NCBI GenBank assembly: GCA_025084515.1
Contig: JAJAGP010000336.1
Location: forward strand, 365,501 to 429,500
Direction: 5' to 3'
From: Ancistrus triradiatus
Lineage: Eukaryota > Chordata > Actinopteri > Siluriformes > Loricariidae
Length of the DNA stretch: 64,000 nucleotides
In this document: positions 62,878-64,000 of the stretch, piece by piece
Position numbering within the stretch: position 1 is the first letter of the stretch
Layout of the letters: each line of letters starts with the position of its first letter
Translations under genes and position numbers: made by a program
The notes under the pieces: model-generated
What the model was told of the DNA's origin: nothing
Databases searched by the model: none
What the model saw: only the letters and a program-made list of their open reading frames with translations

Positions 62878-63590
62878 TCACATATATGCTGAAGAAGGAC
62901 ACCGAAAACGATGAATGTATGAAAGAGATTGTCTGGTACTTCACTTTGGTTGTTGTGGTGGACTGCCATTTGAAAATAACTTCTCAGACAGTTCCAGTGG
63001 TAGTCCAATAGACTTTTAAATTATCTTATAATGTATTACCTGCTATAAGTATAAATAGGATTTAAAAGTAAAAAAGAAAGGGACCTAACCTCTACAGATA
63101 GAAACACACACACCGAATGATATGGTATGTCAGACCATCAAACATGCATGAGCAATCACTGCATTGGTGCAATGCCAGATGGGCAACAGGAATGGAATGG
63201 GAAGCTTTGATTGACTAGACCTTGGCAATAGAACCTGGTTTTAGGAAAATCGAACATTGCTTAATTGGCAGGGAAAGAACCTGGTGGTGTATGAGATGCA
63301 AAAGTGTGGATTATAAATAGTTGGACCTACATCTACACACAACACTGGCTCTGGTACCAAACTTCTCGAATACCTCCTATTGACTAGATCAGGACAGGTC
63401 TAAGCTGTACATCTGTATCTAAAGGACAAGGGACAACTTTGAATATACAAATGTTCATATTTTGGACAAAGAATGCAGATGGTTGATAGAGGCATGAAGG
63501 ACTAGAATTAGAACAACCCTTGTTGAACAGAGGGTGTGGTTTACGTCATCAGTTATCAGCCACCTATAAAGCAGTCTTGTGATCCCTCCC
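62878..63590. other. Unassigned stretch
   Basis: AT-rich DNA with no recognised gene or repeat. The words near 62885-62910 (GCTGAAGAAGGACACCGAAAACG) resemble retroelement 3' wording but are too short to assign. Confidence 0.35.
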
Positions 63591-63745
63591 AGGAGGTTTA
63601 AACCCCATTCACACCCCACCCACATGACACACATGATGGCAGGGTGGGGCCACATCTTGACTCCCCATCAGCTTCTACGGCTGGAAAAGCCTTTTGGTTG
63701 AGAGTAGAAACATCTTCAAGAACCATGAAGTCCAGTTGCCTTCAA
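63591..63745 (+). repeat. Possible 3' tail of a retroelement (Penelope-like?)
   Basis: AAACCCCATTCACACCCCAC, then CAGCTTCTACGGCTGGAAAA, GTAGAAACATCTTCAAGAAC and AAGTCCAGTTGCCTTCAAAT resemble a fish retroelement tail of the type with GTGAAACGTCTTCAAGAAAC and CAGTTGCC. The family is uncertain, and no coding sequence remains. Confidence 0.35.
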
Positions 63746-64000
63746 ATCTTATTGACTTTGTAGCTCTAATGGGGAAATTAAATTATTATGTGAACAACAG
63801 ATACATGTATAGCTTGAAACTTTATGTTGGTGCACTTGATAAAATTCTCAGTGAAGATACAAGGTATGTCTACCTAAAAAGTGGCAACTGAATTCGATTA
63901 GATCATTTAGAATTTATACAGAGAAATATTCATCAACCTCTCTAGGACTATATAGGACTTAGAACTGGCTATTCATTAGAATTGGCCTATCGAATAGGCA
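63746..64000. other. Unassigned stretch at the window edge
   Basis: The 65-codon + frame at 63694-63891 has no recognised motif. Nothing further is seen. Confidence 0.3.

Noticed and set aside
1..64000. CRISPR arrays, bacterial operons, tRNA or rRNA genes
   Set aside because: No regularly spaced direct repeats of CRISPR type, no ribosome-binding-site-led gene runs and no complete tRNA cloverleaf were seen. The tRNA-like boxes belong to SINEs.

Overview
This window looks like teleost fish DNA, probably from a repeat-rich otophysan such as a catfish, although the species cannot be fixed from the sequence. The signs are several distinct Tc1-like transposon families, L2 and RTE LINEs, many Ty3/Gypsy LTR remnants, tRNA-derived SINEs of cyprinid and catfish type, AT-rich unique DNA and long CA/TA/GA microsatellites. 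I found no convincing host protein-coding exon and no rRNA, tRNA, CRISPR or bacterial-type feature. Nearly every open frame is a decayed fragment of a mobile element, so family names rest on recognised protein motifs and terminal sequences, not on database searches.

Layout. 0-9 kb: mostly unique AT-rich DNA with a solo LTR bounded by a perfect 5-bp duplication (444-793), an old SINE, an antisense L2 LINE (4.6-5.95 kb) and two Tc1 relicts. 9-15 kb: a long antisense L2 that keeps an esterase-like segment but lacks its endonuclease, then two different Tc1-like elements joined at TATATA. 15-24 kb: an RTE LINE, Tc1 and L2 relicts, a Gypsy element missing its reverse transcriptase, and a near-perfect hairpin. 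24-33 kb: a probable solo LTR, a pogo/Tigger-like MITE inside an LTR, and Tc1 elements of several families in both orientations. 32.6-38.6 kb: colliding Gypsy elements, including a 607-codon uninterrupted Ser/Pro-rich repeat frame that ends head-on in an antisense pol gene. 38.6-45 kb: broken Tc1 copies, a second Pro/Ser repeat frame, a solo LTR inside a Tc1 element, and an RTE LINE with a 16-bp target duplication. 45-53 kb: a 2.47-kb LTR-like insertion inside an L2 tail, and a degenerate array of about 170-bp units that recurs beside L2 fragments. 53-59.4 kb: two antisense Gypsy elements, one ending in a chromodomain. 59.4-64 kb: a degenerate tandem array, a nearly full-length Tc1 and more Tc1 debris.

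The parts do not form a pathway. They record successive insertions, and several relative ages can be read directly: MITE inside LTR, solo LTR inside Tc1, long LTR inside L2, L2 inside a tandem array, Tc1 fragment between pol fragments. The most interesting signals are the 2.47-kb LTR-like insertion with a splice donor and open frames, the two Ser/Pro-rich repeat frames, the two miRNA-like hairpins, the L2 that lost its endonuclease, and the overall mix of sense and antisense element fragments without genes, which is the architecture expected of a piRNA-producing locus.
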